Of a DNA stretch of 64,000 nt, positions 9,301 through 18,192 are shown piece by piece. The position numbers were made by a program, and so were the translations under genes. Origin of the DNA: Rossellomorea sp. y25 (lineage in GTDB: Bacteria; Bacillota; Bacilli; Bacillales; Bacillaceae_B). The stretch spans positions 3,891,001 to 3,955,000 of the forward strand of contig NZ_CP145886.1 of the NCBI RefSeq assembly GCF_038049935.1. Reading direction: 5' to 3'. Under the pieces are notes generated by a model that did not search any database, was not told where the DNA came from, and saw only the letters and a list, made by a program, of their open reading frames with translations. Each line of letters begins with the position of its first letter. The stretch's first letter is position 1.

Positions 9301-10449
9301 TGTATACAAGCCACTGCCGCTGTTTCCGGCTGATACGACAGCTGTCACGCCGGCAAGTACGGCATTATTTACTGCAATACTTGTTGCATACATTGGGTTG
9401 TTGTAGCTTGCTCCAAGTGAAAGATTGATGACATCCAGATCATCCGCTACAGCTTGATCAATCCCTGCCAATACATCTTCTGTATATCCGGAACCATAGG
9501 GGCCCAAGACACGATAGACATATAAATCTGCATCTGGCGCTACCCCCGTTACTGCATGATCGACACTGTTGTCCCCTGTACCGGCAATGATCCCCGAAAC
9601 GTGTGACCCATGATGAGTATAATAGTATGCACCTGTGAGGGGATTCCTTTCTCCGTATCCTGAGTTCTTCCAGTCTTCATACGTCGTTTCCATCGGATCA
9701 TTGTCATTGTCCACAAAGTCATAGCCGCCCTTATAGGCATCCTTTAAATCAGGATGTTTATAATCAACGCCTGTATCCAGCACCCCTACCTTTATCCCTT
9801 CGCCGGTTAGTCCTTCAGCATGTAATTTCTCCACTCCTGGAAATGTACGCATTCCTGTTTCATTATTTTCGTTAGAGGATTCACCTTGTTGTACAGGAGG
9901 CTCTACATGTACCTCATCATTTGACCATACCGCTTTTACTTGGTTGGATTCCAATAAAGCCTTTACTTTGTTGGCAGGCAGTTCAATCGCAACACCATTA
10001 AAGGCATTTTTATACGACCTTTTTACTTTATAAACTTCTTTTTTCTTTTTTGTTTCATTTTTATAAATCTTTTGCAGATCTGATTTGAATGTTTTATGTG
10101 CTGCTTCAGCTTTTTGTTTAGCCTCGTCAAGTGACAGCTTCTTACCATTAGCAGCAGCCTCTACCACCGCTGTCTCAGCGGGCTTGTCCTTAAATTCTAC
10201 AATGACAGATATTTCTTCTTTACTTTCGAGATTCGTTTCTGGGGATAGTTGCAGTCCTTCTAAATTGTTCACTTTTAATTGATTTAATGCTTGCCGCTGC
10301 CCGGGAGTCAATTTTGCCAGTACCTGGTCAATGGGTGAGGCTGTTGATGCGGCGGCGACCTGATCAAGAGGAGTCTGGGCAACAGGATTAAGCAATAACC
10401 CCGTGCCTAACGTTAAAGTTGTTAAACTTTTTGTCAATTTGATCTTCAT
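6358..10449 (-). CDS. Secreted S8 subtilisin-like protease with PA, cohesin-like and dockerin domains (protease 1, subfamily A)
   Basis: 1363 residues. Order: signal peptide (1-35), I9 propeptide (about 78-190), S8 domain with Asp225 (VGVLDTG), His280 (HHGSHVSG), Asn376 (SAGNSG) and Ser604 (SGTSMASP), interrupted by a PA domain (about 405-540; GKIVLIQRG). Then come Fn3-like regions (about 660-1040), a cohesin-like domain (about 1045-1165; MGETLDVALSLNNVENVKEA), a CarboxypepD-regulatory-like domain (about 1187-1268) and a dockerin (about 1283-1333) with two intact calcium loops, DVNKDDVIDVMD and DINFDGTVDAAD. It ends in SLERILEELGVQ. It should be an extracellular endopeptidase matured by propeptide removal. 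Cohesin and dockerin together in one protease are unusual for an aerobic Bacillus. The nearest relative in the window is 18193-22344. A regulator gene lies just upstream, and a shared inverted repeat covers 10498-10537. Confidence 0.9.
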   Translation of the reverse strand: MKIKLTKSLTTLTLGTGLLLNPVAQTPLDQVAAASTASPIDQVLAKLTPGQRQALNQLKVNNLEGLQLSPETNLESKEEISVIVEFKDKPAETAVVEAAANGKKLSLDEAKQKAEAAHKTFKSDLQKIYKNETKKKKEVYKVKRSYKNAFNGVAIELPANKVKALLESNQVKAVWSNDEVHVEPPVQQGESSNENNETGMRTFPGVEKLHAEGLTGEGIKVGVLDTGVDYKHPDLKDAYKGGYDFVDNDNDPMETTYEDWKNSGYGERNPLTGAYYYTHHGSHVSGIIAGTGDNSVDHAVTGVAPDADLYVYRVLGPYGSGYTEDVLAGIDQAVADDLDVINLSLGASYNNPMYATSIAVNNAVLAGVTAVVSAGNSGSGLYTLGSPGTAPLAITVGASDTSENVVTAKGTLHADTTLPADLKLLGKGYEDNLEELRGQSIPVIDVSLGYESHYNNKNVEGKIVLIQRGITSFVDKITIAYKKGAKAVLLYNNIPEEGFIPTYLGEGYQFVPTFNLSYEQGNELKKKVSAGEATFSFNEMGQETTEGNKLADFSSRGPARTTYDIKPEVTAPGVSVFSTIPSYMHGEDQIGKYEYAYDRLSGTSMASPNAAGVAALLIQSNPELSPSEVKQILMNTADPLNGDYSVYEVGSGVVDPYEAVHSNTRIEVLGKTLHPVDGKEKSIDNNTGAISFGTFAPNGKHLTEDRSLVLYNNSKESKTFDVTVQFQKDRRSSKDASENGVNLTTNSTIKVNGNAKKKTSVFMTIPKTAELGTYEGYIVYTNRNNPDESYQVPFAIQTVEEGINYYNLSHEAMTFPYNYFDVSMTRFIDATFNLKSHMKTLDLFLVDGKTNKEIGFIGSVDGFASSLTNGDLTLKNAFDGIYYPLTGSPDKPLAHHPERAEPGFYKVKVVATNDEGKTFSETDTLSIDYNAPKLSLKPESGVYEYKPEETTVKITGSIFDKEIGEMKEAGVDVTQGDNKVVYRDYLNFRNRGELPVNEDGTFSVDIPMDETRPMHLDFTGIDPATNRTYVESSDIYFIREGEPYALVQPDRRAAFMGETLDVALSLNNVENVKEAVYTFNYNNYYVDIAEVKPASGMSDKISVKVENDNSSPYSSQLEVTATLKEGQQPLSGDLPLVNVTYKVKDEWYGGTLSPSSLRTSITDAEGNTQDMLFNAAPHFRMKPEARVEGTIKTEAFMNPYNGDPATNIDYSTLSAEAKMTGVDGTVYEGTIENGPGFDFNLPLTVIDEQLNLELNVPGHFTFHKTFKMGSYGYKDILFTTLEAGDVNKDDVIDVMDAVYIQEKWGTSDRNADINFDGTVDAADIGYVKENYLMKNPTAENAPKAKQNYKGKSLERILEELGVQ

Positions 10450-10497
10450 TCATCTCTTCCCTTCTTCTTTTACTAAAGCTCATTTCGATTATATTTG

Positions 10498-10537
10498 GAC
10501 TTGACGGGATATCATTTTTTGAAAATTCAATCAAATC
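10498..10537 (-). promoter_or_regulatory. Degenerate copy of the shared 40-bp inverted-repeat site upstream of protease 1
   Basis: On the plus strand GACTTGAC-N24-ATCAAATC has the spacing of the better-conserved sites at 11909-11948 and 22392-22431. It lies 48 bp before its start codon, against 47 bp for protease 3. The right arm is good and the left arm matches 5 of 8, so this is a weaker match. Confidence 0.4.
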
Positions 10538-10570
10538 AAAAAAAGAAAAAGAGCATTTTGCAGCTCTTTT
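10535..10570 (-). terminator. Terminator of the AimR-like regulator gene
   Basis: Minus strand AAAAGAGC-TGCAAAAT-GCTCTTTTTC followed by a long T run, 12 bp after the stop of the regulator. It overlaps the right arm of the inverted repeat in front of protease 1. Confidence 0.75.
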
Positions 10571-10581
10571 CCTCAAATTAA

Positions 10582-11838
10582 TTATTCCATTTTTCCTGTT
10601 TGTAACAGATTAGTATATTTTTTATCAAGTTGGGGTGTCGCATAAACTCTATAATTCCAAAAGGCTAACAAACATTTTTTGAACCTTTCCATATTCCCAA
10701 TCCTATTTGATAAGTCCGCTACTTCTATAAGTTCATCCAAACCTTCTTCGAATTGACTGCTTTTACATTGGAACAAGGCGTGCGCATAGCGAAAGTCTAA
10801 ATTCATTTTTTCTTTCAGCCATGGTTCCTTGCTTTCGGCCATATCGTCGATTACATGTTGGAACCTTTCTATGAGTGTATTGGCATCATTTAAACGATCT
10901 AATCGAACGTATGTCTCAAATATCCTAGGCAGTCCCACATATATATCTTCCCTTTTTTCCAGCCAGGAGAGATACTCATCTACATATTCCAACTTACCAA
11001 AATCCAACAGGGCTGCATAGCGATTACCTGCTGCAATTTCCGTATAATACTCGCTTATTATGGAGTATTCATCTATTATATTCAATACTTCTTCAAGGGA
11101 ATTCCCTATCCTTGAAAGAGCAAGTCCCTTATACATTAAGGCTCGTCCATAATAGTCGCCTTCGGGTGCCAGTTTCTTTAATTTCTCTGCGTAATTCAGC
11201 ACTAGCCTCCATTCCTCACGCCGATAATAATCTGCCATAATCCACATATAGGCCTCCAACCTGATCTCATTCGGCATATAAGCTAATTGATCTAACACAA
11301 AAGACAAGGCATGCTGTCCTTTGTCGGTCCCTCTTACAATATAGAATCTCCTGAAATAACTTACTGCAACTTTTTCTGAAAAGCGATCCGACTCACTTTC
11401 AATAATCACCTCATAGAGCGGGAGTGCCTTTTCGCCTATTCCTTCCTGAAAAAGATCTTCTGCAACATTAAATATATATAATAGATTTTTCTTTCTGACC
11501 GTTTTAGACTGTTCCTCCAGCATCAGATTTATTAAGTCACTGTAAAGGTTGACATACCCTTCCGCTGCACACTTATACAAGAACTGTATACTTCTGCGTT
11601 TGTCCGCATGGTTACCTTTATTTAAGCATTCCTCTAAATAGTACTGATAGAGAGTACCATCAGATAAGCCGAGTGCGTTTGTTATAGCATCCAGGTTTTG
11701 CAAAGAAAGAGGCTGCCTGTGATTAAAGAGGCGGCTGATCTCGCTTATATGAATACCGGATTCCTTGGAAAGTTCTGTTTTATTCCAATTTTTCATTTGC
11801 ATATACTTCTGAATTTCTTGATAGAGAGCAGCATTCAT
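10582..11838 (-). CDS. HTH/TPR-like regulator, divergent AimR/Rgg-like type
   Basis: 418 residues from the ATG at 11838 (MNAALYQEIQKYM), which has AGGTGA 6 nt upstream; the frame runs open another 49 codons but without a usable start site. Residues about 3-65 form an HTH (WNKTELSKESGIHISEISRLFNHR). The rest is alpha-helical repeats typical of peptide-binding RRNPP regulators. It is not closely similar to the other three regulators in this window and looks more like the AimR or Bacillus TPR-regulator branch. It sits directly upstream of protease 1 on the same strand. Its own promoter carries the best copy of the inverted repeat (11909-11948), which fits autoregulation plus control of proteases 1 and 3; that assignment is inference. 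Confidence 0.8.
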   Translation of the reverse strand: MNAALYQEIQKYMQMKNWNKTELSKESGIHISEISRLFNHRQPLSLQNLDAITNALGLSDGTLYQYYLEECLNKGNHADKRRSIQFLYKCAAEGYVNLYSDLINLMLEEQSKTVRKKNLLYIFNVAEDLFQEGIGEKALPLYEVIIESESDRFSEKVAVSYFRRFYIVRGTDKGQHALSFVLDQLAYMPNEIRLEAYMWIMADYYRREEWRLVLNYAEKLKKLAPEGDYYGRALMYKGLALSRIGNSLEEVLNIIDEYSIISEYYTEIAAGNRYAALLDFGKLEYVDEYLSWLEKREDIYVGLPRIFETYVRLDRLNDANTLIERFQHVIDDMAESKEPWLKEKMNLDFRYAHALFQCKSSQFEEGLDELIEVADLSNRIGNMERFKKCLLAFWNYRVYATPQLDKKYTNLLQTGKME

Positions 11839-11908
11839 TTGATTCACCTGTTCCTTTTCATAAAACGAATTGAGCTGTTGCCATGAACAAACTCCCTTGA
11901 TTGATGTT

Positions 11909-11948
11909 AATTTGATAGAATTTTTCAAAAACATTATCCCATCAAATT
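11909..11948. promoter_or_regulatory. Shared inverted-repeat operator candidate between divergent regulators
   Basis: AATTTGAT-N24-ATCAAATT with perfect 8-bp arms, between the divergent regulator genes at 10582-11838 and 12073-13299 and 70 bp from the former. The same arms and spacing occur at 22392-22431 (one mismatch). Confidence 0.6.
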
Positions 11949-12072
11949 CAATTATAATCAAAGGAAAATGATAGAAAGGTAACAATTAGAGAGGACTAAA
12001 CAGGCTTTGTTGATACCTTAGATGGAATGTATTTATTCATTACTATTCTTTCAATTATGGAGTGGATGTGAC

Positions 12073-13299
12073 ATGGATAAGGGAAAAATCATAAAATTTT
12101 ATCGTCAGAAAGCCAAACTAACACAAGAACAGCTTGGATATGGGATTTGTTCAAATACGCATGTTAGTAAAATCGAACAGGGGAAAACGGATTATTCTTC
12201 AGAGATCACCTCTTTGTTTTCTAAACGGCTCGGAATTGATATTGAAGAGGAGTTAATGCGGTACAAAAATATCAAGAGGCTTCTTCATTGCTGGCATGAT
12301 GCGATGATCAGGCAACGCGATGAAGAAATCGAAACGATAAAAAACGAACTGGAGAAAGAACCATTAATAACGATCAGTGACTATCAAGTTCTTTATGAAC
12401 TTCTGAACGCAAGATACCATCTACTACATTCTGAATTAAGACAGGCCGATAAAATCATAAAAGCTATAAAAAAGAAACATAAACATTTGCCACCCTACGA
12501 AAGAAATTTACTCAAGCATTTATCAGGCATGTATTACTTATCCAAAAAGGATGTATTAAAAGCGTTCTCTACCTTAGGAACAATTAACGTTGATGATTAC
12601 AATAATGAAGAGTACTATTTAACGTTAGCGAGCTCCTACCTTGCCACAGGTTCAAAGGTAATGGCTTATTACTATGCAGAAAAGTCGTTGCGATATTTTA
12701 TCAATAGTAATAATTTGCTTAAAATGATCGACGCAGAAATGATTATGTTGATGACGCGCGAAAGTGACGGATGCAGTGATTTTCAACAGAAAGTCGAACA
12801 ATACGATGCTTTAATTCAAACTTGCGATATATGTCATGCTTTTGACAAGAAGGCACGGGTGCTTCATAACTTAGCTTATGAATACTATAATAGAAATAAA
12901 TATGAATGTGCAAAACGACTGTACGAACAATCCATGTCCTTAAAAGAAAAAAAATCAACTTGTTATTTAATCTCTCTGGAAGGATTCATCCGGAGCAGCC
13001 ATAAAGGTAATTTATTGGCGAATACCGAAATAGAAAACCTTGTCTTTGAAGGGATTTCCATTGCAAGGGAGCTCAGTGAATATTTATATTCACTCAGCTT
13101 TAAACTTCTTCACCTTCTCCTAAACAATCAACATACTGAATATTATAACTACCTAATCACTAACGCTCTACCATACTTTAAGAAGCGTGGTTATGTATCG
13201 TTGATCCAACAATACGAAAAGGAACTCTTTCATTATTACATGAAAACAAACGAAACCAATAAAGCTCTTGAGCTGGCGACAAAAGTATTTTCTGATTAA
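12073..13299 (+). CDS. HTH-XRE/TPR transcriptional regulator, NprR/PlcR-like (paralog 2)
   Basis: 408 residues. I start it at ATG 12073 (MDKGKIIKFYRQKAK), preceded by GGAGTGG with a 7-nt spacer; the in-frame ATG at 12022 would add 17 residues that do not match the family N-terminus. The XRE helix-turn-helix covers about 5-60 (LTQEQLGYGICSNTHVSKIE) and TPR-like helices fill the rest. It is a close paralog of 429-1658. It is the only plus-strand gene in the protease island, divergent from 10582-11838 and convergent with protease 2, with which it shares a terminator. No short secreted-peptide gene is visible next to it. Confidence 0.85.
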   Translation: MDKGKIIKFYRQKAKLTQEQLGYGICSNTHVSKIEQGKTDYSSEITSLFSKRLGIDIEEELMRYKNIKRLLHCWHDAMIRQRDEEIETIKNELEKEPLITISDYQVLYELLNARYHLLHSELRQADKIIKAIKKKHKHLPPYERNLLKHLSGMYYLSKKDVLKAFSTLGTINVDDYNNEEYYLTLASSYLATGSKVMAYYYAEKSLRYFINSNNLLKMIDAEMIMLMTRESDGCSDFQQKVEQYDALIQTCDICHAFDKKARVLHNLAYEYYNRNKYECAKRLYEQSMSLKEKKSTCYLISLEGFIRSSHKGNLLANTEIENLVFEGISIARELSEYLYSLSFKLLHLLLNNQHTEYYNYLITNALPYFKKRGYVSLIQQYEKELFHYYMKTNETNKALELATKVFSD

Positions 13300-13322
13300 T
13301 TAATTAATTATAGAATGGTTTT

Positions 13323-13357
13323 CAAAAAAAGCCAGGAATGTCCCCCTGGCTTTTTTG
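13323..13357. terminator. Bidirectional terminator between regulator and protease 2
   Basis: AAAAAAGCCAGG...CCTGGCTTTTTT gives a stem with A and T runs on both sides, serving converging genes. Confidence 0.9.
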
Positions 13358-13363
13358 AGTTCA

Positions 13364-16300
13364 CTAATTTCTTGTTTCAAGACCGATTGAATGGAATAAT
13401 TTTTCCAACGTCACCTTGCCATGTTTTTCTTTTGGCTTTTTATTATCTTTGGCATCAGGCCCTTTTTCAAGGAAGTTTTTTTCTATAAATCGAAGATCTG
13501 ATTCATCTACTTTTCCGTCTTGGTTTATGTCTCCCTTGTTAACCCCTACATTTTCTTTTCCATATGAGAAAACCGAGACGATCGCATCTTGTATATCAAC
13601 CACCTTATCCCCATTCACATCGCCAGCCAGAGCTTTGCCCGTATCTACTAAGATCCGTACCCCGGCGAGATCTCCATCGACGTTTTTCACTAATTTCGCC
13701 GAGGCTTTGGTCGTGAGGTGACCTGGTACCTTTACATAGATTTCATACTCTTCTTCTGATAATGGAAGATTATCGATTGTAAAGTAACCATTGTCGAAAA
13801 TCTCAGACGCTTCATATGTTTTCCCATCTGCTGCTTTTGCATATACTTTTGCACCAAGTTTAGAGTAGTCGATCGAAGCAGCCAATTGTCCATTTTCCTT
13901 ATAGAAAGCTTCAGGATTAATAGTTCCATTCACAACAGAGTGACCGGCTAGAATTGTAAATGACTTGTCTTTAATTACACGAATCATTGTAGGACTGGAA
14001 TCTGATGTTTTCTTATACTTAAAGGAACTCGTTTCAAATGTTATTTCATCTGGAGCATAGTATTCATCATTAATGACTTTAAATGTGACATCTAAGAATG
14101 GCAGATCTTTATCAATGAGGAAGCCATTTTGGTCGATCGAAGCCCCTACTTTAACGTTCCCAGTAGTTAATGTTGGCTCATCCAGATTTACTTTAACGCC
14201 TTTTTCATCGGCATATTGTTTAAATGTATCATTGACTTTGACATTTTGAAATTCAAGTAATTTATTATAAAAAGGTACGTTGTATTCCCCGGAGGCGAAT
14301 TGCTTAATATTGTTTAAATTCAATGTCATTGTAATTTCGTCACCCATAAGAAGCTTTTCTTTGTCATAAGTAGGAACGGCATATTCAGCTCCTTCTTTTA
14401 TGAACTTGTAATTTTTAATACCTTGTGGATACGCTTCGGATGCTGTAGCATTATTGAAGGCAAACAGGTTGGTATCTAAATAGGTCATACTGTCAATTCT
14501 TTCCTTCATAGCAGGGAATCTAAAGTTTCCTTCACTATCCAGGTTAAGAAATAAATGATTATAGAAGCTGTATTCCCACCAAAGTACACCATGGATTGAT
14601 TGATCAATATTGATACCTTTCTCTTTGAGCTTGTCGACGGCATCATCGTATACATTGCCATGTAGCCATATTGCTTGGCCATCATACCCATCTTCTGTCG
14701 TATACATTGAATCATTCACTTCATAAAGGCCAGGTTCCATGGATAATTCTACTTTTGGAGGCGTATTGTCAATCATAACAATGTCGTCCTTACTATATGC
14801 TTTACCCTGCTCATCATACCCAATCATTTCAAACGTATAAATACCTTCCGGCAATTTCACCTTTTTATCAGAAATCGGCTGCGAAGGATCATTGGTGAAT
14901 GGGTATACCAGTCCAGTAAAAATTTTTTCTCCCCAATAATCAATACCTGTCATTAAATGGCTTGCATCAATGGTTCCCATAAATCCAATTGCTTCTCCTG
15001 ATCCATCTCTCACCAACATATCAATCGTCTTTAATTGGCTTGATAAATTGATGATTGCATTGGTATATGGCGTCGTATACGGATGAATATTAATGGGATC
15101 ATTCGTAATCATCGGTCTTGTCAATTCCATCTTCTCAAATCCCTTATCTGTCACACGGATGGCAAAAGGGATTTGGTAGTTCTCTTCTTCATTTTTCGAA
15201 TTGACAAGGTGAATGTATCCTTCATAACGTCCGATTTCCGCAACTTCTGAAACACGAATAACCGGCTCAATTTCTGCAGATTTTCCTTTTTCTACAGAAA
15301 TCGTATCGGGCATCGTTACTTCTACCCCATTCTTGCCGGCATCTTGAATCTGTCCCTTAGCCGGTAAAAATTCAACATTTGTGATAAATTCCTTCGTATC
15401 TTTTTCATTTAGATTTTGAATTACGACTTTTCTGCTGTCTTCAATATGTCCTTCTTCCTCTTTAAAGTGAGTGCCGAAAGCAATGGAACCCGTTTCTTCA
15501 TCAATTTCGACAAGGCTGCCATCTTGTTCATGCATCGTTTTGTCCAGAACCTTCACCAATGTATCCGCATGGACTGCCTCATGGACATCAATCCGGCCTG
15601 CGCCAACTTCATTAACGGAATAGTCACCATTCATTTCATCAGCAGTATTCATCAAAGCTTCCTTCACTTCAAAAGGTGTGTATTCGGGATGAGCTTGCAT
15701 GATGAGTGCTGCAGCACCTGCTACGTGAGGAGAGGCCATTGATGTTCCACTTAGACGGCCATATGCAGCATCATAACTTTCTCCCTCTTCAGGATGATTG
15801 ATAAACTCAGGAAAAGTTGAGGATATCGCCACACCTGGTCCTACGACATCTGGTTTAATGTCATCATTCCCGTGAGCTGGCCCTCTCGAACTGAATTCCG
15901 CTAAGTGATCTCCCCCTGTCTTGACGCTTCCTAACGACTCAAAGGTAATTTCTGATTGTGATTTCAGTTGTTCCCCTTCAGCCTTTGATATGCGGAAAGC
16001 AGGTATATAATTAGTCCCTTCGCCTATAAAAGCTTCTATTTCACCATCCACATTGTTATAAATAATCGCGGCTTTAGCACCTGCATCTTTTGCATTTTGA
16101 ACTTTTTCATCGAAAGTAATGAGGCCGCGCTCAATGAACGCTACCTTACCAACTACATCTTTGTTAGTAAAATCGCTTTTTGCACCGATTCCCACTTCAA
16201 TAATTGGAAGGGTCATATTCTGGAGGTCTTCCAAGTTATCTGTGAAATTTTGTGCTAATAGCTTCATATCCTTAATTTCTTGACCTCCCGAATTGGCAGT

Positions 16301-17524
16301 AATGGTCGGGATCGTTACTGACACATCGCTGGCACCAACTGTTATTCCTAATGCAGCCGATCCTGGAGATCCCAGTGTTTTTTCATTAGGGCCTGTGTTA
16401 CCTGCCGAAACTACCGTAACAACGCCAGAGAGCATTGCATTGTTAACCGCTATAGACGACGGATTAAGAGGGTCATTGATATTAGACCCTAGAGACAGGT
16501 TGATAACATCCATACCATCTGTTACCGACTTATCAATACCTGCCATTACAGCAGCGGTTGACCCACTCCCATACGGACCTAATACTCGGTATGCATAAAG
16601 ATCGACATCAGGGGCTACCCCCTTTACGGCTGCTGGAGAGCTGTTTTCCTTGGATGCTGCGATGGACCCTGATACGTGTGTTCCATGGTATGTATAATAA
16701 CTGGAACCATTGAATTCAGGTCTCCCGGAATCCTTCCACTCCTGATAAGTCGCCTCCATGGGATCTGAATCATTATCGACAAAATCGTATCCGCCTTTAT
16801 AAGAGACTTTTAAATCCGGATGGTTATAGTCAATACCTGTATCAATAACCCCAACTTTAATCCCCTCACCTGTAATATTCTCTTGGTGAAGCTTGTCCGC
16901 ACCAATTTGTGAAAGACTGTCATCGACATTGGATGGAGTCCCTGAATTCATTTCTTTTGCCTCTTGTGGGAGATCAAGCTTAACTTCATTATCCTTCCAC
17001 ACTCGCTTCACGACTCCCGTACTGAGAAGCTCTTGAACTGCCCTGGCCGGCAACGTCATCGCTACCCCATTGAAAGCTGCATGGAATTCTTTCGTTATCT
17101 TGGCCTCCTCCATTTTTTCATCATCTGGTCTATTTAATTTTTTGACCTTTTTCCACTCTTTTTTGAACGTATCGTGCTCGCTTTCAGCTTTTTCTTTTGC
17201 AGAAGATAGAGACACTCTTTTCCCTTTGACAGCTTGCTTTGCGACCTCTACTTTTGCAGGAGCCTGATTAAATTCGACGATTACGTCTACCATTTCAGAG
17301 CTGTTTTGGTTTATCTCCGGCGATATGGTGAATCCAGGCGAGATCTCCAGCTCTTTCAATGCCTTCCTTTGCTGATCCGTTAAGTTCATCAACATCTGTT
17401 CTACGTTTTTCTGTTTATTCTGAAAATTTTCTACAGCGATAGCTCCTGATGGAATACCTGCGGAAACTAACAAACTGGCAATTACAGTGCCCTTAAAAAT
17501 AGGTTTAAGCTTTCCTGTATTCAT
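13364..17524 (-). CDS. Secreted S8 subtilisin-like protease with PA, cohesin-like and dockerin domains (protease 2, subfamily B)
   Basis: 1386 residues. Signal peptide 1-30, I9 propeptide (about 78-188), S8 domain with Asp228 (VGVIDTG), His280 (YHGTHVSG), Asn376 (SAGNTG) and Ser595 (SGTSMASP), and PA insert (about 405-530; GKVAFIERG). It continues with Fn3-like regions (about 650-1045), a cohesin-like domain (about 1050-1170; MGDEITMTLNLNNIKQFASG), a CarboxypepD-regulatory-like domain (about 1197-1278) and a dockerin (about 1300-1352) with DVNGDKVVDIQD and DINQDGKVDESD. The tail is TLEKLFHSIGLETRN. It groups with protease 4 (26632-30810): both have VEQ/VEKxLMNL at the propeptide start and FIEKNFLxKGPDA after the dockerin. 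ATG at 17524 follows AGGGGGAACGTT. Upstream it lacks the AATTTGAT inverted repeat seen before proteases 1 and 3. Confidence 0.9.
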   Translation of the reverse strand: MNTGKLKPIFKGTVIASLLVSAGIPSGAIAVENFQNKQKNVEQMLMNLTDQQRKALKELEISPGFTISPEINQNSSEMVDVIVEFNQAPAKVEVAKQAVKGKRVSLSSAKEKAESEHDTFKKEWKKVKKLNRPDDEKMEEAKITKEFHAAFNGVAMTLPARAVQELLSTGVVKRVWKDNEVKLDLPQEAKEMNSGTPSNVDDSLSQIGADKLHQENITGEGIKVGVIDTGIDYNHPDLKVSYKGGYDFVDNDSDPMEATYQEWKDSGRPEFNGSSYYTYHGTHVSGSIAASKENSSPAAVKGVAPDVDLYAYRVLGPYGSGSTAAVMAGIDKSVTDGMDVINLSLGSNINDPLNPSSIAVNNAMLSGVVTVVSAGNTGPNEKTLGSPGSAALGITVGASDVSVTIPTITANSGGQEIKDMKLLAQNFTDNLEDLQNMTLPIIEVGIGAKSDFTNKDVVGKVAFIERGLITFDEKVQNAKDAGAKAAIIYNNVDGEIEAFIGEGTNYIPAFRISKAEGEQLKSQSEITFESLGSVKTGGDHLAEFSSRGPAHGNDDIKPDVVGPGVAISSTFPEFINHPEEGESYDAAYGRLSGTSMASPHVAGAAALIMQAHPEYTPFEVKEALMNTADEMNGDYSVNEVGAGRIDVHEAVHADTLVKVLDKTMHEQDGSLVEIDEETGSIAFGTHFKEEEGHIEDSRKVVIQNLNEKDTKEFITNVEFLPAKGQIQDAGKNGVEVTMPDTISVEKGKSAEIEPVIRVSEVAEIGRYEGYIHLVNSKNEEENYQIPFAIRVTDKGFEKMELTRPMITNDPINIHPYTTPYTNAIINLSSQLKTIDMLVRDGSGEAIGFMGTIDASHLMTGIDYWGEKIFTGLVYPFTNDPSQPISDKKVKLPEGIYTFEMIGYDEQGKAYSKDDIVMIDNTPPKVELSMEPGLYEVNDSMYTTEDGYDGQAIWLHGNVYDDAVDKLKEKGINIDQSIHGVLWWEYSFYNHLFLNLDSEGNFRFPAMKERIDSMTYLDTNLFAFNNATASEAYPQGIKNYKFIKEGAEYAVPTYDKEKLLMGDEITMTLNLNNIKQFASGEYNVPFYNKLLEFQNVKVNDTFKQYADEKGVKVNLDEPTLTTGNVKVGASIDQNGFLIDKDLPFLDVTFKVINDEYYAPDEITFETSSFKYKKTSDSSPTMIRVIKDKSFTILAGHSVVNGTINPEAFYKENGQLAASIDYSKLGAKVYAKAADGKTYEASEIFDNGYFTIDNLPLSEEEYEIYVKVPGHLTTKASAKLVKNVDGDLAGVRILVDTGKALAGDVNGDKVVDIQDAIVSVFSYGKENVGVNKGDINQDGKVDESDLRFIEKNFLEKGPDAKDNKKPKEKHGKVTLEKLFHSIGLETRN

Positions 17525-18149
17525 AACGTTCCCCCTGATTGTTTTTAATGGTTAATCACTACTAATACAACTGTTTACGAATGATTGAAGAGACAGACCA
17601 CCGGCTAATAAATAGATCTATATAAAACAAATGGGTACCCTAGTTCAAATTTTATATAACCTTCTATAATGCGACAATGGGGGGAATTGTTCGATAATAT
17701 CCAAGCTTTTACAATAAAATCTAAATCACTAACAGGAAAAAAGATCTACTTCTGAACTTGATGCGTTATCTATAATGAACATGTAATTAATTCGAATTGG
17801 TAGTTATTTGAAGTTTCCTTATGCATCTGTAATTAGCTGTTTTCCTAGAATAAAGCTTTAGGTACTTAGAAATATTTCAATGTGAGTCTATTCTCCTCTG
17901 AACCTGTAACTTATTAAACCATTACAATAGCAATAGGTGTTAAGGCCTGAAAATCACCAGAAAAATTCTCCCCGAAAAATGCCAATCTTATAGTCTAAAC
18001 AGTTAGGGTGAAATTTGAGTTGTCGAAAAATCAAAGATAGTTTTTTAAAAATAGGGCTTTCAAAGCCTGTGCAGTTTATCTCCTTGGATATTTCACACCT
18101 CATAATTGATAGGTCATTCATTTGCATTCTGCTGCCAAGGTCTATTTCA
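17525..18149. other. Long intergenic region upstream of protease 2
   Basis: About 625 bp, AT-rich, between the protease 2 start and the terminator of protease 3. It must contain the protease 2 promoter. The short frames in it (for example 17954-18169 minus) have no ribosome site or family resemblance. No recognisable gene, RNA or repeat. Confidence 0.4.
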
Positions 18150-18181
18150 CAAAAAAAAGCAACGACCATTGGCCGTTGCTC
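18150..18181 (-). terminator. Terminator of protease 3
   Basis: Minus strand AGCAACGGCC-AAT-GGTCGTTGCT with one mismatch, followed by eight T residues. Confidence 0.8.
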
Positions 18182-18192
18182 ACATTTTTTCC

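Noticed and set aside
11839..11985. 49-codon extension of the AimR-like regulator
   Set aside because: It overlaps the inverted-repeat operator candidate and has no ribosome site, while ATG 11838 has AGGTGA at 6 nt.
17954..18169. 71-codon minus-strand ORF upstream of protease 2
   Set aside because: It overlaps the terminator of protease 3 and shows no coding features.
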